DNA from: Oceanobacillus sp. FSL K6-2867
GTDB taxonomy: Bacteria > Bacillota > Bacilli > Bacillales > Amphibacillaceae
Assembly: GCF_037963145.1 (NCBI RefSeq)
Contig: NZ_CP150144.1
Location: 2,046,001-2,110,000, forward strand
DNA: 64,000 nucleotides
Reading direction: 5' to 3'
The notes under the pieces are model-generated. The model had not been told where the DNA came from. It ran no database searches and saw nothing but the letters and a program-made list of their open reading frames with translations. This document shows, in pieces, positions 17,584-31,554 of the stretch; positions within the stretch are counted from its first letter, which is position 1, and every line of letters begins with the position of its first letter. Both the position numbers and the translations under genes were made by a program.

Positions 17584-18858
17584 TTACTTTATTACTTCTT
17601 TTCCACCCATATACGGACGTAATGCCTCTGGAATAACAACAGATCCATCTGCTTGCTGGCAATTTTCCAAAATAGCTGCTACTGTACGACCAATTGCGAG
17701 CCCAGAGCCGTTTAACGTATGCACATATTCCGGTTTGCCATTTGCTTCTCTGCGGAAACGAATACCTGCACGGCGTGCTTGGAAGTCTTCAAAGTTAGAG
17801 CAGGAAGAAATCTCCCGATACGTTTTCTGGCTTGGAATCCATACTTCAATATCGTACTTTTTAGCTGCTGTAAAACCTAAATCAGCTGTACACATGCTCA
17901 TTACACGGTATGGTAAGTTTAATAGCTGCAGCACCTTTTCTGCATTTCCTGTCAATGTTTCTAATGCTTCATAGGAATCTTCAGGCTTCACAAAATTAAC
18001 AAGCTCCACTTTATTAAATTGATGCTGTCGAATCAATCCACGTGTATCCCGGCCAGCAGACCCTGCTTCAGAACGGAAGTTTGTGCTGAAAGCAACATAT
18101 TTCTTCGGCAGATCACCTGCCGTTAAAATTTCATCACGATGGTAATTCGTTACCGGCACCTCTGCAGTTGGAATCATAAAATAGTCCCACTCCTCCAATT
18201 TGAATGCATCCTCTTCAAATTTTGGAAGCTGGCCAGTTCCTGTCATGCTCGCACGATTTACAATTTGTGGCGGAAGCATCTCTACATAACCGTGTTCATC
18301 TGCATGGAGATCCATCATGAAATTTAATAGTGCACGTTCCAGTCTAGCACCAAGGCCTTTATAAAAAACAAAACGGCTTCCTGTTACTTTAGCTGCACGT
18401 TCAAAGTCGATAATGTCAAGATTTGTTGCAATATCCCAATGGGCCTGCACATCATAATCAAATGCTGGAACAGTACCCCAATCACGAACTTTTACATTAT
18501 CGTCCTCATCTTCTCCAACTGGAACAGATTCATGCGGGATATTCGGGATGGACAGCATAATATGCTGCAGCTCTTCCTCGATACCCTTCAGATCTTTATC
18601 AAGTAAAGCAATTTGATCACCTAGCTCGCGCATTTCTTTGATCGCAGGATCTGCATCCTTCTTCTCTCTTTTTAAAACAGAAATTTGCTTCGTTGCTTCA
18701 TTGCGCTTTGCTTTTAATGCCTCTGTTTCTGCAATCAATCCACGGCGTTTCTCATCTAGAGTCCCAAACTTAGCCAAATCAGATAAGTCTTCTCCACGAT
18801 GAGCAAGTCTGTTTTGCACCTCTTCGAAATTATTTCTTAAATACTTCATGTCTAACAT
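17584..18858 (-). CDS. serS: Seryl-tRNA synthetase
   Basis: The 424-residue class II synthetase has an N-terminal coiled-coil arm (about 30-105, rich in charged heptads) for the long variable arm of tRNA-Ser. Motif 2 is [20 protein letters not shown] and motif 3 is [10 protein letters not shown]. The open frame extends 15 codons above the ATG at 18858, but that ATG follows GGAGGAATAATC and gives [11 protein letters not shown], the standard start. A serine T-box controls the gene, and a tRNA-Ser lies downstream. Confidence 0.97.
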   Translation of the reverse strand: MLDMKYLRNNFEEVQNRLAHRGEDLSDLAKFGTLDEKRRGLIAETEALKAKRNEATKQISVLKREKKDADPAIKEMRELGDQIALLDKDLKGIEEELQHIMLSIPNIPHESVPVGEDEDDNVKVRDWGTVPAFDYDVQAHWDIATNLDIIDFERAAKVTGSRFVFYKGLGARLERALLNFMMDLHADEHGYVEMLPPQIVNRASMTGTGQLPKFEEDAFKLEEWDYFMIPTAEVPVTNYHRDEILTAGDLPKKYVAFSTNFRSEAGSAGRDTRGLIRQHQFNKVELVNFVKPEDSYEALETLTGNAEKVLQLLNLPYRVMSMCTADLGFTAAKKYDIEVWIPSQKTYREISSCSNFEDFQARRAGIRFRREANGKPEYVHTLNGSGLAIGRTVAAILENCQQADGSVVIPEALRPYMGGKEVIK

Positions 18859-18901
18859 GATTATTCCTCCTTTATATAAATTGATAAATCCTTTAGAAAT
18901 C

Positions 18902-19120
18902 AAAAAACTCCCGTCCCTAAATATAGGGACGAGAGTATATTTCCCGCGTTGCCACCCTTGTTGAAGATAAAATCTTCCGGCTTATCGTTCATAACGGCTT
19001 TTCACCGGGTTTACTTACTTTGGATTCATAATCCTTTCCGTAAACCTGTTCAAGGATGGATTCACAGCATTCTAACACCGGTTCTCACCAGCCACCGGCT
19101 CTCTTAAGGAAGACATGCTA
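18902..19120 (-). promoter_or_regulatory. T-box riboswitch (tRNA-Ser) upstream of serS
   Basis: Minus strand: stem I region with GTGAATCCATCC, giving specifier UCC (serine), then the antiterminator sequence AAGGGTGGCAACGCGGG and a strong terminator hairpin CTCTCGTCCCTA/TAGGGACGGGAG with a T run (18902-18937). Codon and gene agree. Confidence 0.93.
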
Positions 19121-19558
19121 TTACTATTTCCTATCAATACATTTTTAGTTAATTGTCATTATAATTATTGCTATCATAAGCAATTTTAATTCAGAATGCA
19201 AGTTAAAATCATTGTGTTAGAAGCAAAATGCGACTTAATGTGCAACTATGATTTAAACATAATCCAATCGGGAAGCATACTTCGCTAATACTTTCCCACT
19301 GTCTATTATTATTGGAATCAATTGATAATGTCATTCCTCTCACCAGGCCGGATGAGTGTAGGACGGTGACTCCTGCGGGAACAGCACGTGTCTGAAGAAT
19401 CAAAGGAAGTGGTTTTCTTCCTTTGAGGCTGAAGCCGTGCCCGCGGAAAGCATCCGTCCGAAACGATTCCGGACGGCGATAGCTGCTTAAACTCTGTAAA
19501 CAGCTATATCTTACTTCTAGCTATCCGTTTTGCTAAGTCTGCACTACATTGAATTTAA
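19121..19558. other. Intergenic region between the serS T-box and dacA
   Basis: No gene is seen. It contains the serS upstream promoter area (AT-rich, 19121-19200), the structured repeat at 19336-19476, and a further inverted repeat (ATAGCTG / CAGCTAT, about 19479-19509) near the dacA 3' end. Confidence 0.5.
19336..19476 (+). repeat. Structured Bacillaceae-type dispersed repeat (GACTCCTGCGGGA element)
   Basis: Three nested complementary pairs are visible: outer GGACGG (19361-19366) with CCGTCC (19454-19459); middle GCGGG plus GCACG (19375-19388) with CGTGC plus CCGC (19436-19444); and inner AAAGGAAG (19402-19409) with CTTCCTTT (19417-19424). The conserved words TGACTCCTGCGGGAACAGC and GAGGCTGAAGCCGTGCCCGC are familiar from many Bacillaceae intergenic regions; that is recall, as only one copy is in this window. 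Confidence 0.6.
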
Positions 19559-20893
19559 CTAAAAAAGCCCTTTAATCCAATCAACAGCGGATGTAAATAC
19601 GTTTGCAAAGAAGTCACCAATAGCTCCGAGTGTAAGCATGAACCAGTTTGATTTCTCTACTGCATCATCTGTTACAATGTCAATTTGGCTGGTTGAATCA
19701 TCAAAAATATAACCGTAATCAACCTCACCATCATAGACAAGCTCTGCAGTTCCGACTACTTCTCCTTTTTCAATTGGTGCTACTAGCTCACCGTCTTTAT
19801 TTAATTTATCTTCATCGATATGATATTCAATATGATATAATTCTGCTTCATCTTCTTGAATTGGTATACGTACTGATTCACTTAATGATACATTCACTTC
19901 ATCTTCTTTTCCTTTTGCTACAGGAATTGTTGCCTGATCCTCAGACTGATAACCAGCAGGGAAAAGCTCTTCAGCATGGAATTTTGAATAGCCATGATCC
20001 AATAATTTAGCTGTTTCTACGAAGCGCTCTGTATCACTACTCGTTCTCATAACAACTGTAATTAAACGATTACCGTCTCTGATTGCAGTACCTGTGAAGC
20101 TATGTCCAGCTAAGTCTGTAAATCCTGTTTTTAACCCGTCTACACCTTCATAGAAAAATTGCCCTAGATTGTCTCCTTCATGTGGAAGCATATAGTTCCA
20201 GTTCCGGATAGTTTGTCCATCAAACTCAGTTTCTGGAATTTTTGAAATATCCAATGCCTCTGGGTAATCATTAACAAGGTGATAAGCGAGCTGTGCCGCA
20301 GATCTTGCTGATAACAGGTTTGTCCCATGAGGATCTGTTCCTTCTGGATGATTATCTCCTAAGTCTTCATTATCTAACCCAGAAGCATTAACAAATTCAG
20401 CTTCGGATAAGCCTAATTCATCCGCTTTTTGATTCATCAACTTAACAAATTCGCCTTCTGAACCAGCAATCAATTCCGCTAACGCAATCGTTGTCGCATT
20501 ATCTGAATTAATCGCCATTGCTTCATATAATTCTTGAACTGTATATTCCTGCTGTTGTTTCAATCCAACACCTGAAAACGATGTGTTTGCAGAAATACTG
20601 TAAGCATAATCACTAATCTGAGTTGTCGTCTCCCAAGTAATTTGACCATTTTCAACAGCTTCCCATACAAGGTATTCTGTCATCATTTTAGTCATACTTG
20701 CCGGTGGAAGCGCAACATCAGGATTCTTTGCGTATAAAACCTTTCCTGTTTCTGCATCAACAAGAATTGCCGATTCAGCACCTAAATCCAATGACTTTGC
20801 AGCATGTGCAGTAAGTGGCTCTGTTATAAATAGTTGTATCAGTACAAGCATCGCAAGTACTAATGGGAATATCTTTTTCATGCTGTGTTTCAA
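19559..20893 (-). CDS. dacA: D-alanyl-D-alanine carboxypeptidase (PBP5)
   Basis: The 444-residue protein has a Sec signal peptide ending near AHAA (about residue 32), then a penicillin-binding domain with S66-M-T-K69, S130-D-N132 and K255-T-G257. A beta-rich PBP5 C-terminal domain follows, and a C-terminal amphipathic helix (FANVFTSAVDWIKGLF) anchors it to the membrane. It trims the terminal D-Ala of peptidoglycan stem peptides. The TTG at 20893 lies 9 bp after GGAGG; the in-frame ATG four codons on is too far from it, so TTG is preferred. It sits between guaB and serS. Confidence 0.95.
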   Translation of the reverse strand: MKHSMKKIFPLVLAMLVLIQLFITEPLTAHAAKSLDLGAESAILVDAETGKVLYAKNPDVALPPASMTKMMTEYLVWEAVENGQITWETTTQISDYAYSISANTSFSGVGLKQQQEYTVQELYEAMAINSDNATTIALAELIAGSEGEFVKLMNQKADELGLSEAEFVNASGLDNEDLGDNHPEGTDPHGTNLLSARSAAQLAYHLVNDYPEALDISKIPETEFDGQTIRNWNYMLPHEGDNLGQFFYEGVDGLKTGFTDLAGHSFTGTAIRDGNRLITVVMRTSSDTERFVETAKLLDHGYSKFHAEELFPAGYQSEDQATIPVAKGKEDEVNVSLSESVRIPIQEDEAELYHIEYHIDEDKLNKDGELVAPIEKGEVVGTAELVYDGEVDYGYIFDDSTSQIDIVTDDAVEKSNWFMLTLGAIGDFFANVFTSAVDWIKGLF

Positions 20894-20987
20894 CTTTCTG
20901 TACCTCCAACCCTGCGGTATATCTTTTTAATTTTGCCATTCTTTCTTTCGAATAAGCTATCTGTTATTTTACCACATAAAAAACTAA

Positions 20988-21023
20988 AAAAATAGATGCT
21001 GGAGGACCCAGCATCTATTTTTT
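20988..21023 (-). terminator. Terminator after guaB
   Basis: AAATAGATGCTGG and CCAGCATCTATTT form a 13-bp hairpin with a small loop and A/T tracts on both sides. Confidence 0.9.
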
Positions 21024-21045
21024 TATTCATCGTATTATAAAAGCT

Positions 21046-22521
<1,476 letters not shown>

Positions 22522-22703
22522 TTATTCCTCCTTAATGAAGTTATGTATGGTGTGCCTGTCTAACGTTCAAACTATATAGAAATTATATATAAATACCTAT
22601 TTTTATATACATTACTCTAATACCTTTAGTTTTTCAACAAAGTTTGATAAGAAACGAAAAGAAAATCGATTCAAAATTTTATAATAGTTAAGAGGTCATT
22701 TTC

Positions 22704-23660
22704 ATGATAAAAGTCGATGAGTTTTATACGTTTTTAAACGCACAGCAAAATGCCCAAAACTTCCTGTATCAATGTTATTTGGGAATGGACGATGCCGAAT
22801 CAAAAAGTTACCAGAACTATAGCACCTTCATGTATTTGCTCGATCACAGTCAGCGTTTTTATGAAAATGGGAGAAAAGCTGATGAGCTTGTTCAGCCTGT
22901 TTTATATTTTTACGGGCTGGTGCATTTATTAAAAGCATACCTCCTTACAAAACGTCCTGATTATCCAGAATCAACCACTCAGCTGGCTCACGGCGTAACT
23001 GCAAGGAAACGGAAGAAAAAATTCTATACATTTACAGATGATGAAGTAAAAGTACAGCAGCATGGCATGTTCCCTTATTTTTCAGAGCATTTGTATTCTA
23101 TAAAAAGGATGCCTTTTGAAAAAATTCGCATGGAGGTTTTGTTTAGCTTGCTGCCGGAAATGAACGATTTCTTTGCCTTGCAAAAACAGGAAAAATTAGC
23201 TGCAGTCGGCTCAGCAAACTCTGTTCATCTGCATTTCCCAACGAAACTGTTAGATAACTATCATTTAACGGAAAAGGCATTTATAGCACGGATACAAAAC
23301 TATCTCCCAACTATAAAAGCGATTAAGTCTGGAAAGTTAATGATTGATATTCAGCTTGAAGATTACGTTGATTATTCGAATGGGCCATTTTTTAAGCATC
23401 TGGAGACCGATCAGCTTTATTTTCCAGCATACCGGGATGCTTTACTGCCTATTTCAGAGGTAATGATTCATTATTTGCTGCTTTTCAACCTTAGTATGCT
23501 CTGTCGCTACGAGTCTGAATGGTGGGGGGATTTATTCGTATCCAAAGCAGATATGGATTATCCACTAATCCATCATTTCTTGCAAATTACTGCACAGAAA
23601 ATTCCACAGCAAATCGGGTCCGAACTGCTCGCGATGAAAATGCAAAATGACTTACGTTAA
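22704..23660 (+). CDS. yaaC: YaaC-like protein of unknown function
   Basis: The 318-residue soluble protein has no recognisable catalytic motif. It matches the YaaC family in length, in features such as YFYGLVHLLKAYLLTK and LAHGVTARK, and in position: yaaC sits between gyrA and guaB in B. subtilis, opposite to guaB, as here. Function is unknown. The ATG follows AAGAGGTCATTTTC. Confidence 0.8.
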   Translation: MIKVDEFYTFLNAQQNAQNFLYQCYLGMDDAESKSYQNYSTFMYLLDHSQRFYENGRKADELVQPVLYFYGLVHLLKAYLLTKRPDYPESTTQLAHGVTARKRKKKFYTFTDDEVKVQQHGMFPYFSEHLYSIKRMPFEKIRMEVLFSLLPEMNDFFALQKQEKLAAVGSANSVHLHFPTKLLDNYHLTEKAFIARIQNYLPTIKAIKSGKLMIDIQLEDYVDYSNGPFFKHLETDQLYFPAYRDALLPISEVMIHYLLLFNLSMLCRYESEWWGDLFVSKADMDYPLIHHFLQITAQKIPQQIGSELLAMKMQNDLR

Positions 23661-23681
23661 ATTATGCATACATAACAGGCA

Positions 23682-23718
23682 AATAGGGAGCTTAGCTTCA
23701 GCTAGCTCCCTACTATTT
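23682..23718. terminator. Bidirectional hairpin between yaaC and the HD-GYP gene
   Basis: GGGAGCTTAGC and GCTAGCTCCC pair around a TTCA loop between two convergent genes. T runs are short and interrupted, so termination strength is uncertain. The stem includes the stop codon of the minus-strand gene. Confidence 0.6.
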
Positions 23719-24808
23719 CTTTAATATACAGCTCAGGCATTTGCTCCAATGAAATAACCGTATCATCTTCTGTAATTCGAATCATTGGCTTTGTTGGTTT
23801 AGTTGTTTCCATAAAAACAATTTCGCCATGCTTTCCATTGGAAAGGATTACATCCAATCCAATGGAAAAATGAGCAAAATTATCAATCAATATGTTTAAC
23901 ACCTGTGCATCAAGTTTCATATATTTGTCTTTTTCGACCACTTCTATTGCCTGAAACAGATTTTTTCTTTTTGCATGCATGCGCTCGCTTGTTAACGCAA
24001 CATAAGTATCACTCACCGCAATAAGTTTAGCAAACAGGTGGATTTTTTCATTTGTTATACCTAGTGGATAACCAGTGCCATCCAGACGTTCATGATGCTG
24101 GAGGACCCCTAATTTTACTCCTGCTGTGATTGTCGGTAAATGCTCGATCATTCGATACGAATACGTAGGATGGTTTTTGAATTCCTTCCATTCGCCTGGT
24201 GTTAAGGTGCCCTTCTTAGTCAGGGTAGAGAAATCCAACCGTGCCATTCCGCAATTACTTAATAATCCAGCAATACCACTTTGAAGCCATTCTCCTTTTG
24301 AAAGCCCCATTTTCCTTCCAATAAATGCTGAGAGGAGGGAAACTGCAACACTATGGAAGTATATATAATCTTCTTTCGTACTATATGTATGCAGCCGATA
24401 AATTTTTTCGGTATCCATTGTTTCTGTACGTTCCAATAGTGGCATTATTAATTTACGGACAATCGAAATATCAATTGGCATTCCATTTTGCCATTTTTGG
24501 AACTGTTGTTTATATGCAGTCGCTACATCTATATAGTGCTCAGCAAATGGAAGTGTCTTTTGACGATCATACGTATTTTTCCTTTTTACCTGCTGCTTTT
24601 CCTTCTTCTGAACTGGTCTTCCTTGAAAAGTTTCTCCGTTCGAAAGGGTGGATGCAACATCTACTGATTCAACAAGGAACTTTTCCAGTATAACAATATG
24701 TTTTTCTGTTAATACAGTATGTTCCGGGATAATTGGACGATTCGTTTTACCCCTTACTTCCTTCAGTAATACACAGCCTGGAATTAATTGTGAAGGCTCT
24801 ACTCGCAT
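23702..24808 (-). CDS. HD-GYP-type protein with substituted HD dyad
   Basis: The 368-residue protein has an N-terminal region of about 110 residues, then an HD-GYP domain (about 145-320) and a short beta-rich C-terminal part. H152, H213, HH238-239 with the GTGYP motif, and D267 are present. The metal-binding HD dyad, normally in LLHDIGK, reads GLLSNCGMAR, so S184-N185 replace HD. HD-GYP proteins hydrolyse cyclic di-GMP; this copy probably has reduced or no such activity. The ATG at 24808 (MRVEPSQLIPGC) follows GGGGGA and gives the usual family start; a frame five codons longer includes that ribosome binding site. Confidence 0.85.
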   Translation of the reverse strand: MRVEPSQLIPGCVLLKEVRGKTNRPIIPEHTVLTEKHIVILEKFLVESVDVASTLSNGETFQGRPVQKKEKQQVKRKNTYDRQKTLPFAEHYIDVATAYKQQFQKWQNGMPIDISIVRKLIMPLLERTETMDTEKIYRLHTYSTKEDYIYFHSVAVSLLSAFIGRKMGLSKGEWLQSGIAGLLSNCGMARLDFSTLTKKGTLTPGEWKEFKNHPTYSYRMIEHLPTITAGVKLGVLQHHERLDGTGYPLGITNEKIHLFAKLIAVSDTYVALTSERMHAKRKNLFQAIEVVEKDKYMKLDAQVLNILIDNFAHFSIGLDVILSNGKHGEIVFMETTKPTKPMIRITEDDTVISLEQMPELYIKEIVGS

Positions 24809-24898
24809 ATTATTTTCCCCCATTTATTCAGATAAAAAAGTGAAACTACATTCCGTCGGAGACGCCTCCTATACATGCTACAGTTGGCCCCTGATAAA

Positions 24899-24941
24899 GA
24901 AGATGACTCAGGGAGTATGCTACTTTCTGAGTCATCTATAG
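24899..24941 (-). terminator. Hairpin after gyrA
   Basis: ATGACTCA and TGAGTCAT form an 8-10 bp stem with a loop of about 18 bases, 15 bp after the gyrA stop. The downstream minus-strand tract is only moderately T-rich. Confidence 0.55.
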
Positions 24942-24954
24942 ACAGGCTGTCAAA

Positions 24955-27471
24955 TTATTCTTCGTTCATATCTGTATCTGTGTTTTCTATTTCTGGGACT
25001 GCATCTTGTACTACCTCTGCCTCTTCAATCGCTTCCTCTTCTTCTTTATCAACCTTAGCAACCGTTGCTACTTCTTCTCCATCTTGTAAACGAATTAAAT
25101 GAACACCTTTTGTATTACGTCCAGTTGTGGAAATCTCCGCTACAGGGATACGAATTAAGACGCCAGCTATTGTAATCAGCATAAGCTCCTCTTCACCCGT
25201 TACGTCTTTCACCGCTACAACATGACCAGTTTTCTCATCAAGTTTACATGTGAAAACCCCTTTACCACCGCGGTTTATTCTGCGGTATTCTGCTTCCGGT
25301 GTCTGTTTACCGAATCCTTTATTTGTGACATGGAGAATTTTTGAACCTGGCTCAACGATTTCCATGGAGACAACTTCGTCCTCACCGCGCAGTGAAATAC
25401 CCTTCACACCCGCAGCAGTTCGTCCCATTTCTCGAATCTGTGTTTCTTCAAATCGAATAAGATAACCTTCTTTTGTTGCTATCATAATATCTTTGTTGCC
25501 GTCCGTTAATCGTACAGAAATCAGTTCATCCTCTTCGCGCAAACCAACTGCAATTAAACCGCCTTTTCGGATATTCGCAAATTTAGCTAAAGATGTACGC
25601 TTAGCAATTCCATGTTTTGTTGTAAAGAATAGGAAGGCATCTTCTTCATAGCTGTTAACAGAAATAACTGCATTGACCCATTCTCCCTTTTCAACCTGAA
25701 GCAGATTGATAATTGGAATTCCTTTAGCTGTTCGATTGAACTCAGGAATCTCATACCCTTTAGCCCGATATACCTTTCCTTTATTCGTAAAGAAAAGAAT
25801 CGTATCGTGCGTGGATGTCGATACAAGATGTTCTACAAAATCATCTTCATTCGTTCCCATTCCCTGGATTCCGCGGCCACCGCGTTTTTGCGTTCTGTAG
25901 GTTGAAGCTGGCAAACGCTTGATATACCCTTGATGTGTAAGCGTGATAACAATATTTTCTACCGGAATTAAGTCTTCGTCCTCAAAGAATCCAGCACCAC
26001 CAGCTACAATCTCTGTACGGCGGTCATCATTATAACGTTCTTTTATTTCAAGAAGCTCTTCACGAATAATTTCCAGTACTTTTTCTTCATCCGCCAAAAT
26101 TGCTTTCAACTCACTGATTAGTTTTTGCAATTCATTGTATTCTTCTTCAATTTTCTCACGTTCTAAACCTGTTAGACGTTGCAGGCGCATATCAAGAATC
26201 GCTTGTGCTTGTTTTTCTGAAAGCTTAAAGCGTTCCATTAGCCCAGTTCTAGCAATGTCTGCTGTTTTAGAATTACGAATTAAGGAAATCACTTCGTCTA
26301 AATGGTCTAACGCAATACGTAGACCTTCTAAAATATGGGCACGTGCTTCTGCTTTTCTTAATTCAAATGCAGTACGACGTGTAATAATTTCTTTCTGATG
26401 CTCTAGATAATACACTAAGCATTGCTTAATTGTTAATACTTTCGGTTGACCATCAACCAATGCAAGCATATTAATACCAAATGTTGTTTGAAGTGACGTA
26501 TGTTTATACAAGTTGTTTAAAATAACATTGGCATTCGCATCACGGCGAAGCTCCATCACAACACGCATACCATTTCGATCCGACTCATCACGCAGATCCG
26601 TAATTCCTTCAATCCGCTTATCACGAACTAGTTCAGCGATTTTTTCAATTAATTTCGCTTTGTTTACCTGATAAGGTAACTCTGTAACAATAATCGTTTC
26701 TTTCCCATTTGAGCTCTCTTCAATATTCACTTTTGCCCGGATTGTAACAGATCCTTTTCCAGTTTCATAGGCTTTGCGAATACCGCTGCGCCCTAATATT
26801 TGACCTGCAGTAGGGAAGTCAGGACCGTGAATATACTCTTCCATCAGTTCATCTACAGTAATTTCTGGATCCTTACTAACCGCAAGTACAGCGTCAATTG
26901 TTTCTCCCAGGTTATGTGGTGGAATATTTGTTGCCATTCCCACGGCAATTCCTGAGGTTCCATTTACAAGCAAACTAGGGAAACGAGCTGGGAATACGAC
27001 AGGCTCTCTTTCAGAACCATCGTAGTTATCTTGATAATCAATAGTATCTTTATTGATATCACGCAATAGCTCCATTGAAATCTTTGACATTCTAGCCTCG
27101 GTATAACGCATCGCAGCTGCAGAATCTCCATCAACCGATCCGAAGTTTCCATGACCATCTACAAGCATATAGCGATAGCTGAAATCCTGTGCCATCCGCA
27201 CCATTGTTTCATAAACTGCTGAGTCCCCGTGTGGATGATACTTACCGATAACTTCACCGACGATACGGGCTGATTTCTTATGCGCCTTATCCGAATGCAT
27301 TCCTAAATCATTCATCGCGTATAATATCCGGCGATGCACTGGCTTCATGCCATCACGTACATCTGGTAATGCGCGTGATACGATAACACTCATTGCGTAA
27401 TCAAGAAAAGATGTACGCATTTCCTTACTAATATTAATTTCCTGTACGTTTGGACGTTTTTCCTCTGCCAT
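24955..27471 (-). CDS. gyrA: DNA gyrase subunit A
   Basis: The 838-residue type II topoisomerase subunit has the breakage-reunion domain with the active tyrosine in [11 protein letters not shown]. The quinolone region reads [17 protein letters not shown], the drug-sensitive form with S and E at the key positions. The C-terminal beta-pinwheel carries the GyrA-box [11 protein letters not shown]. The acidic tail ends in TDTDMNEE. The start is the ATG at 27471 ([14 protein letters not shown]); the frame is open seven codons further up, through the AGGAGG ribosome binding site. Confidence 0.98.
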   Translation of the reverse strand: MAEEKRPNVQEINISKEMRTSFLDYAMSVIVSRALPDVRDGMKPVHRRILYAMNDLGMHSDKAHKKSARIVGEVIGKYHPHGDSAVYETMVRMAQDFSYRYMLVDGHGNFGSVDGDSAAAMRYTEARMSKISMELLRDINKDTIDYQDNYDGSEREPVVFPARFPSLLVNGTSGIAVGMATNIPPHNLGETIDAVLAVSKDPEITVDELMEEYIHGPDFPTAGQILGRSGIRKAYETGKGSVTIRAKVNIEESSNGKETIIVTELPYQVNKAKLIEKIAELVRDKRIEGITDLRDESDRNGMRVVMELRRDANANVILNNLYKHTSLQTTFGINMLALVDGQPKVLTIKQCLVYYLEHQKEIITRRTAFELRKAEARAHILEGLRIALDHLDEVISLIRNSKTADIARTGLMERFKLSEKQAQAILDMRLQRLTGLEREKIEEEYNELQKLISELKAILADEEKVLEIIREELLEIKERYNDDRRTEIVAGGAGFFEDEDLIPVENIVITLTHQGYIKRLPASTYRTQKRGGRGIQGMGTNEDDFVEHLVSTSTHDTILFFTNKGKVYRAKGYEIPEFNRTAKGIPIINLLQVEKGEWVNAVISVNSYEEDAFLFFTTKHGIAKRTSLAKFANIRKGGLIAVGLREEDELISVRLTDGNKDIMIATKEGYLIRFEETQIREMGRTAAGVKGISLRGEDEVVSMEIVEPGSKILHVTNKGFGKQTPEAEYRRINRGGKGVFTCKLDEKTGHVVAVKDVTGEEELMLITIAGVLIRIPVAEISTTGRNTKGVHLIRLQDGEEVATVAKVDKEEEEAIEEAEVVQDAVPEIENTDTDMNEE

Positions 27472-27654
27472 TCCTTCTTTACCTCCTATCACTATTTACG
27501 ATCAATAGTGATTACCTTCCGTAAATTACTACTCTATTTATCGATTGAACGCCTTTTTATAGCTGCTTGGCGGTCATAGCCTTTCGATATCTAAACAATC
27601 ATCTGTGTCTTTTCCTGACTAGTTGCACCCGAATAAGAATGCTTTGCATTTCGT

Positions 27655-29604
<1,950 letters not shown>

Positions 29605-29666
29605 CTACGCGTAATACGGTAAAAAATCTATATTAGCAGTGAAATTAAATTCACTGTTGCTTATGC

Positions 29667-29948
29667 TTAAGGTACGATTTCCTCCGAGTAATCATCCAAT
29701 TTATTAATCGTCGAAATCATGCTCGATCTTTTCTTTAACGTAGATACCGATAGCGAACTGTAATAAATTGCATCTCTCGTTATCATGACTGATTTGGCAC
29801 TTTTTTTCGGGCCAATGATTTGTTTCTTTTGCTTTGCTGCCGTCATCATCTCATCCATAATCGTGGAGGATGGCACCAGATTATAATCAATAATTGCCAC
29901 GATATCATCAGAATGAATTACGTTGTCATTTCCAATATGAATAAACAC
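29667..29948 (-). CDS. remB: Extracellular-matrix regulator RemB
   Basis: The 93-residue RemA/RemB-family protein has the hallmark opening FIHIGNDNVIHSDDIVAIIDY. It lies in the conserved position between recF and gyrB (B. subtilis yaaB). RemB supports biofilm-matrix gene expression. The GTG at 29948 follows GGTGGAGG at normal spacing; the longer frame has no comparable ribosome binding site. Confidence 0.9.
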   Translation of the reverse strand: MFIHIGNDNVIHSDDIVAIIDYNLVPSSTIMDEMMTAAKQKKQIIGPKKSAKSVMITRDAIYYSSLSVSTLKKRSSMISTINKLDDYSEEIVP

Positions 29949-30100
29949 GGGTAGCCCTCCACCTTTAATTGAGTTTATCACGCATAAACAAGCTGTCATA
30001 CCTTACTTCTAAGCATTCGTAAGTCTAAACAGCAAGTAAATTCCTGATTCTGTTCACGCCTCTTTCAAACATAACCTTGTAGCTGCTTCTTCACGATTCA

Positions 30101-31213
30101 CTACTTGTCTACATTTCCATCCGTAACACGGAAAAGCTCTGCTTGTTTTAATGTCTCATGATGAATTCCATCTACACTTGTAGTGGAAACGAAGGTTTGA
30201 ACACGTCCTTGAATGGTATTTAATAAATGGGATTGTCTGAAATCATCCAGTTCACTTAATACATCATCCAAAAGCAGTATGGGATACTCTCCGATTTCCC
30301 CGTAAATGAGTTCAATCTCAGCTAATTTAATGGATAGTGCAGTTGTCCGTTGCTGCCCTTGGGAACCATAAGTCTGAACATCCTTTCCATTTACATGAAA
30401 AATCAAGTCATCCCGATGTGGCCCAATTAATGTTGTACCGCGTTCAACCTCTTTTTCCTGTACCTCTTTAAATTTGTCACGATAGATAGTACCTATTTTT
30501 TCCATGTTTGCGTCTTCTGATACTTCTATTGTAGCACTGTAGTGAATTTCAAGGTTTTCAAGCTCTCTGCTGATTCCGTGATGAATTGGCTTTGCCCATT
30601 TGCGTAATAAATCCATGAAAACAAACCGTCTTTCCAATAATGTGGAGGCATGTTCAATCAATTGCTCGGATAGTACCTCAAGCATTGTAAAATCAGTGGT
30701 TCGTTTTTTTTGCATTTGTTTTAATAGATGATTGCGCTGTTTCAGTATCTTTTGATACTGTCCTAAATGATAAATATATCTCGGTTGAATTTGACCGAGC
30801 TCCATATCGATAAAACGTCTGCGTATTTGTGGAGGTCCCTTGACAAGGGTTAGATCCTCTGGGGCAAACATCACAACATTCATCGCCCCAATATAATCAC
30901 TTAAGCGCTTTTGCTCGAGACGATTTAATTTAGCCTTTTTTCCTTTGGAAGAAATAATGATTTCAAGGGGAATGGATTGATTGCGTTTGGTTATTCTACC
31001 TTCTATTTTAGCATACTCTTTATCCCACCCGATAAGCTCCTTTTCACGTGGAGTTCGATGTGATTTGGTAAAGGCCATTACATAAATTGCTTCCATCAGG
31101 TTTGTTTTCCCTTGGGCATTTTCGCCGATAATAACGTTTACCTTATCATCAAAAGAGATATCCAATTTTTCATAATTACGGTAATTTGTTAATTGAAGCT
31201 GTTCAATGTGCAT
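30101..31213 (-). CDS. recF: DNA replication and repair protein RecF
   Basis: The 370-residue SMC-like ATPase has Walker [10 protein letters not shown] near residue 30, the signature region [16 protein letters not shown], and Walker [14 protein letters not shown]. With RecO and RecR it loads RecA at gaps. The ATG at 31213 ([15 protein letters not shown]) is the canonical start. It is in the standard dnaA-dnaN-rlbA-recF order. Confidence 0.97.
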   Translation of the reverse strand: MHIEQLQLTNYRNYEKLDISFDDKVNVIIGENAQGKTNLMEAIYVMAFTKSHRTPREKELIGWDKEYAKIEGRITKRNQSIPLEIIISSKGKKAKLNRLEQKRLSDYIGAMNVVMFAPEDLTLVKGPPQIRRRFIDMELGQIQPRYIYHLGQYQKILKQRNHLLKQMQKKRTTDFTMLEVLSEQLIEHASTLLERRFVFMDLLRKWAKPIHHGISRELENLEIHYSATIEVSEDANMEKIGTIYRDKFKEVQEKEVERGTTLIGPHRDDLIFHVNGKDVQTYGSQGQQRTTALSIKLAEIELIYGEIGEYPILLLDDVLSELDDFRQSHLLNTIQGRVQTFVSTTSVDGIHHETLKQAELFRVTDGNVDK

Positions 31214-31326
31214 GCAAATTAATCCTCTTTTTCCATCATTTCATTGGTAAAAACTTCACATGCTGCATGCATGATGACCAATAAAATTAAATTCTAGTCA
31301 ACCACGTCAGAAAGTGCTGGATGCAA

Positions 31327-31542
31327 TCAGCTTCCAACGATAAAAGTTCCAACATCTTCTATTTCAACTACATCCTTTGGATAAAGCTTTCTTCCGCGTC
31401 GATGTTCCAATTCTCCATTTACCAACACACCTACATCTGCCAGAAAGGCCTTCACCATTCCACCAGATTCCAGAATATTAATCAGCTTAATAAATTGACC
31501 TAAAGTAATGTATTCTGTATTTATTTTAATTTCTTCATGCAT
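31327..31542 (-). CDS. rlbA: S4-domain ribosome-associated protein RlbA (YaaA)
   Basis: The 71-residue single S4 RNA-binding domain contains ITLGQFIKLINILESGGMVK and NGELEHRRGRKLYPKDVVEI, closely like B. subtilis YaaA/RlbA in length and sequence. It is implicated in large-subunit maturation. The chosen ATG (31542, MHEEIKIN) lies at good spacing from GGTGAT. It sits between dnaN and recF as in all Bacillus. Confidence 0.92.
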   Translation of the reverse strand: MHEEIKINTEYITLGQFIKLINILESGGMVKAFLADVGVLVNGELEHRRGRKLYPKDVVEIEDVGTFIVGS

Positions 31543-31554
31543 GTTCATCACCAA

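Noticed and set aside
17519..17974. Open frame of 151 codons on the plus strand over serS
   Set aside because: It is antisense to an unmistakable synthetase and has no ribosome binding site.
24809..24954. Expected rRNA operon next to gyrA
   Set aside because: B. subtilis has rRNA genes after gyrA, but here only a hairpin and the HD-GYP-like gene follow; no rRNA sequence is present.
31040..31060. parS-like TTTTCACGTGGAG inside recF
   Set aside because: Only the CACGTG core matches; the flanks differ from the consensus on both sides.
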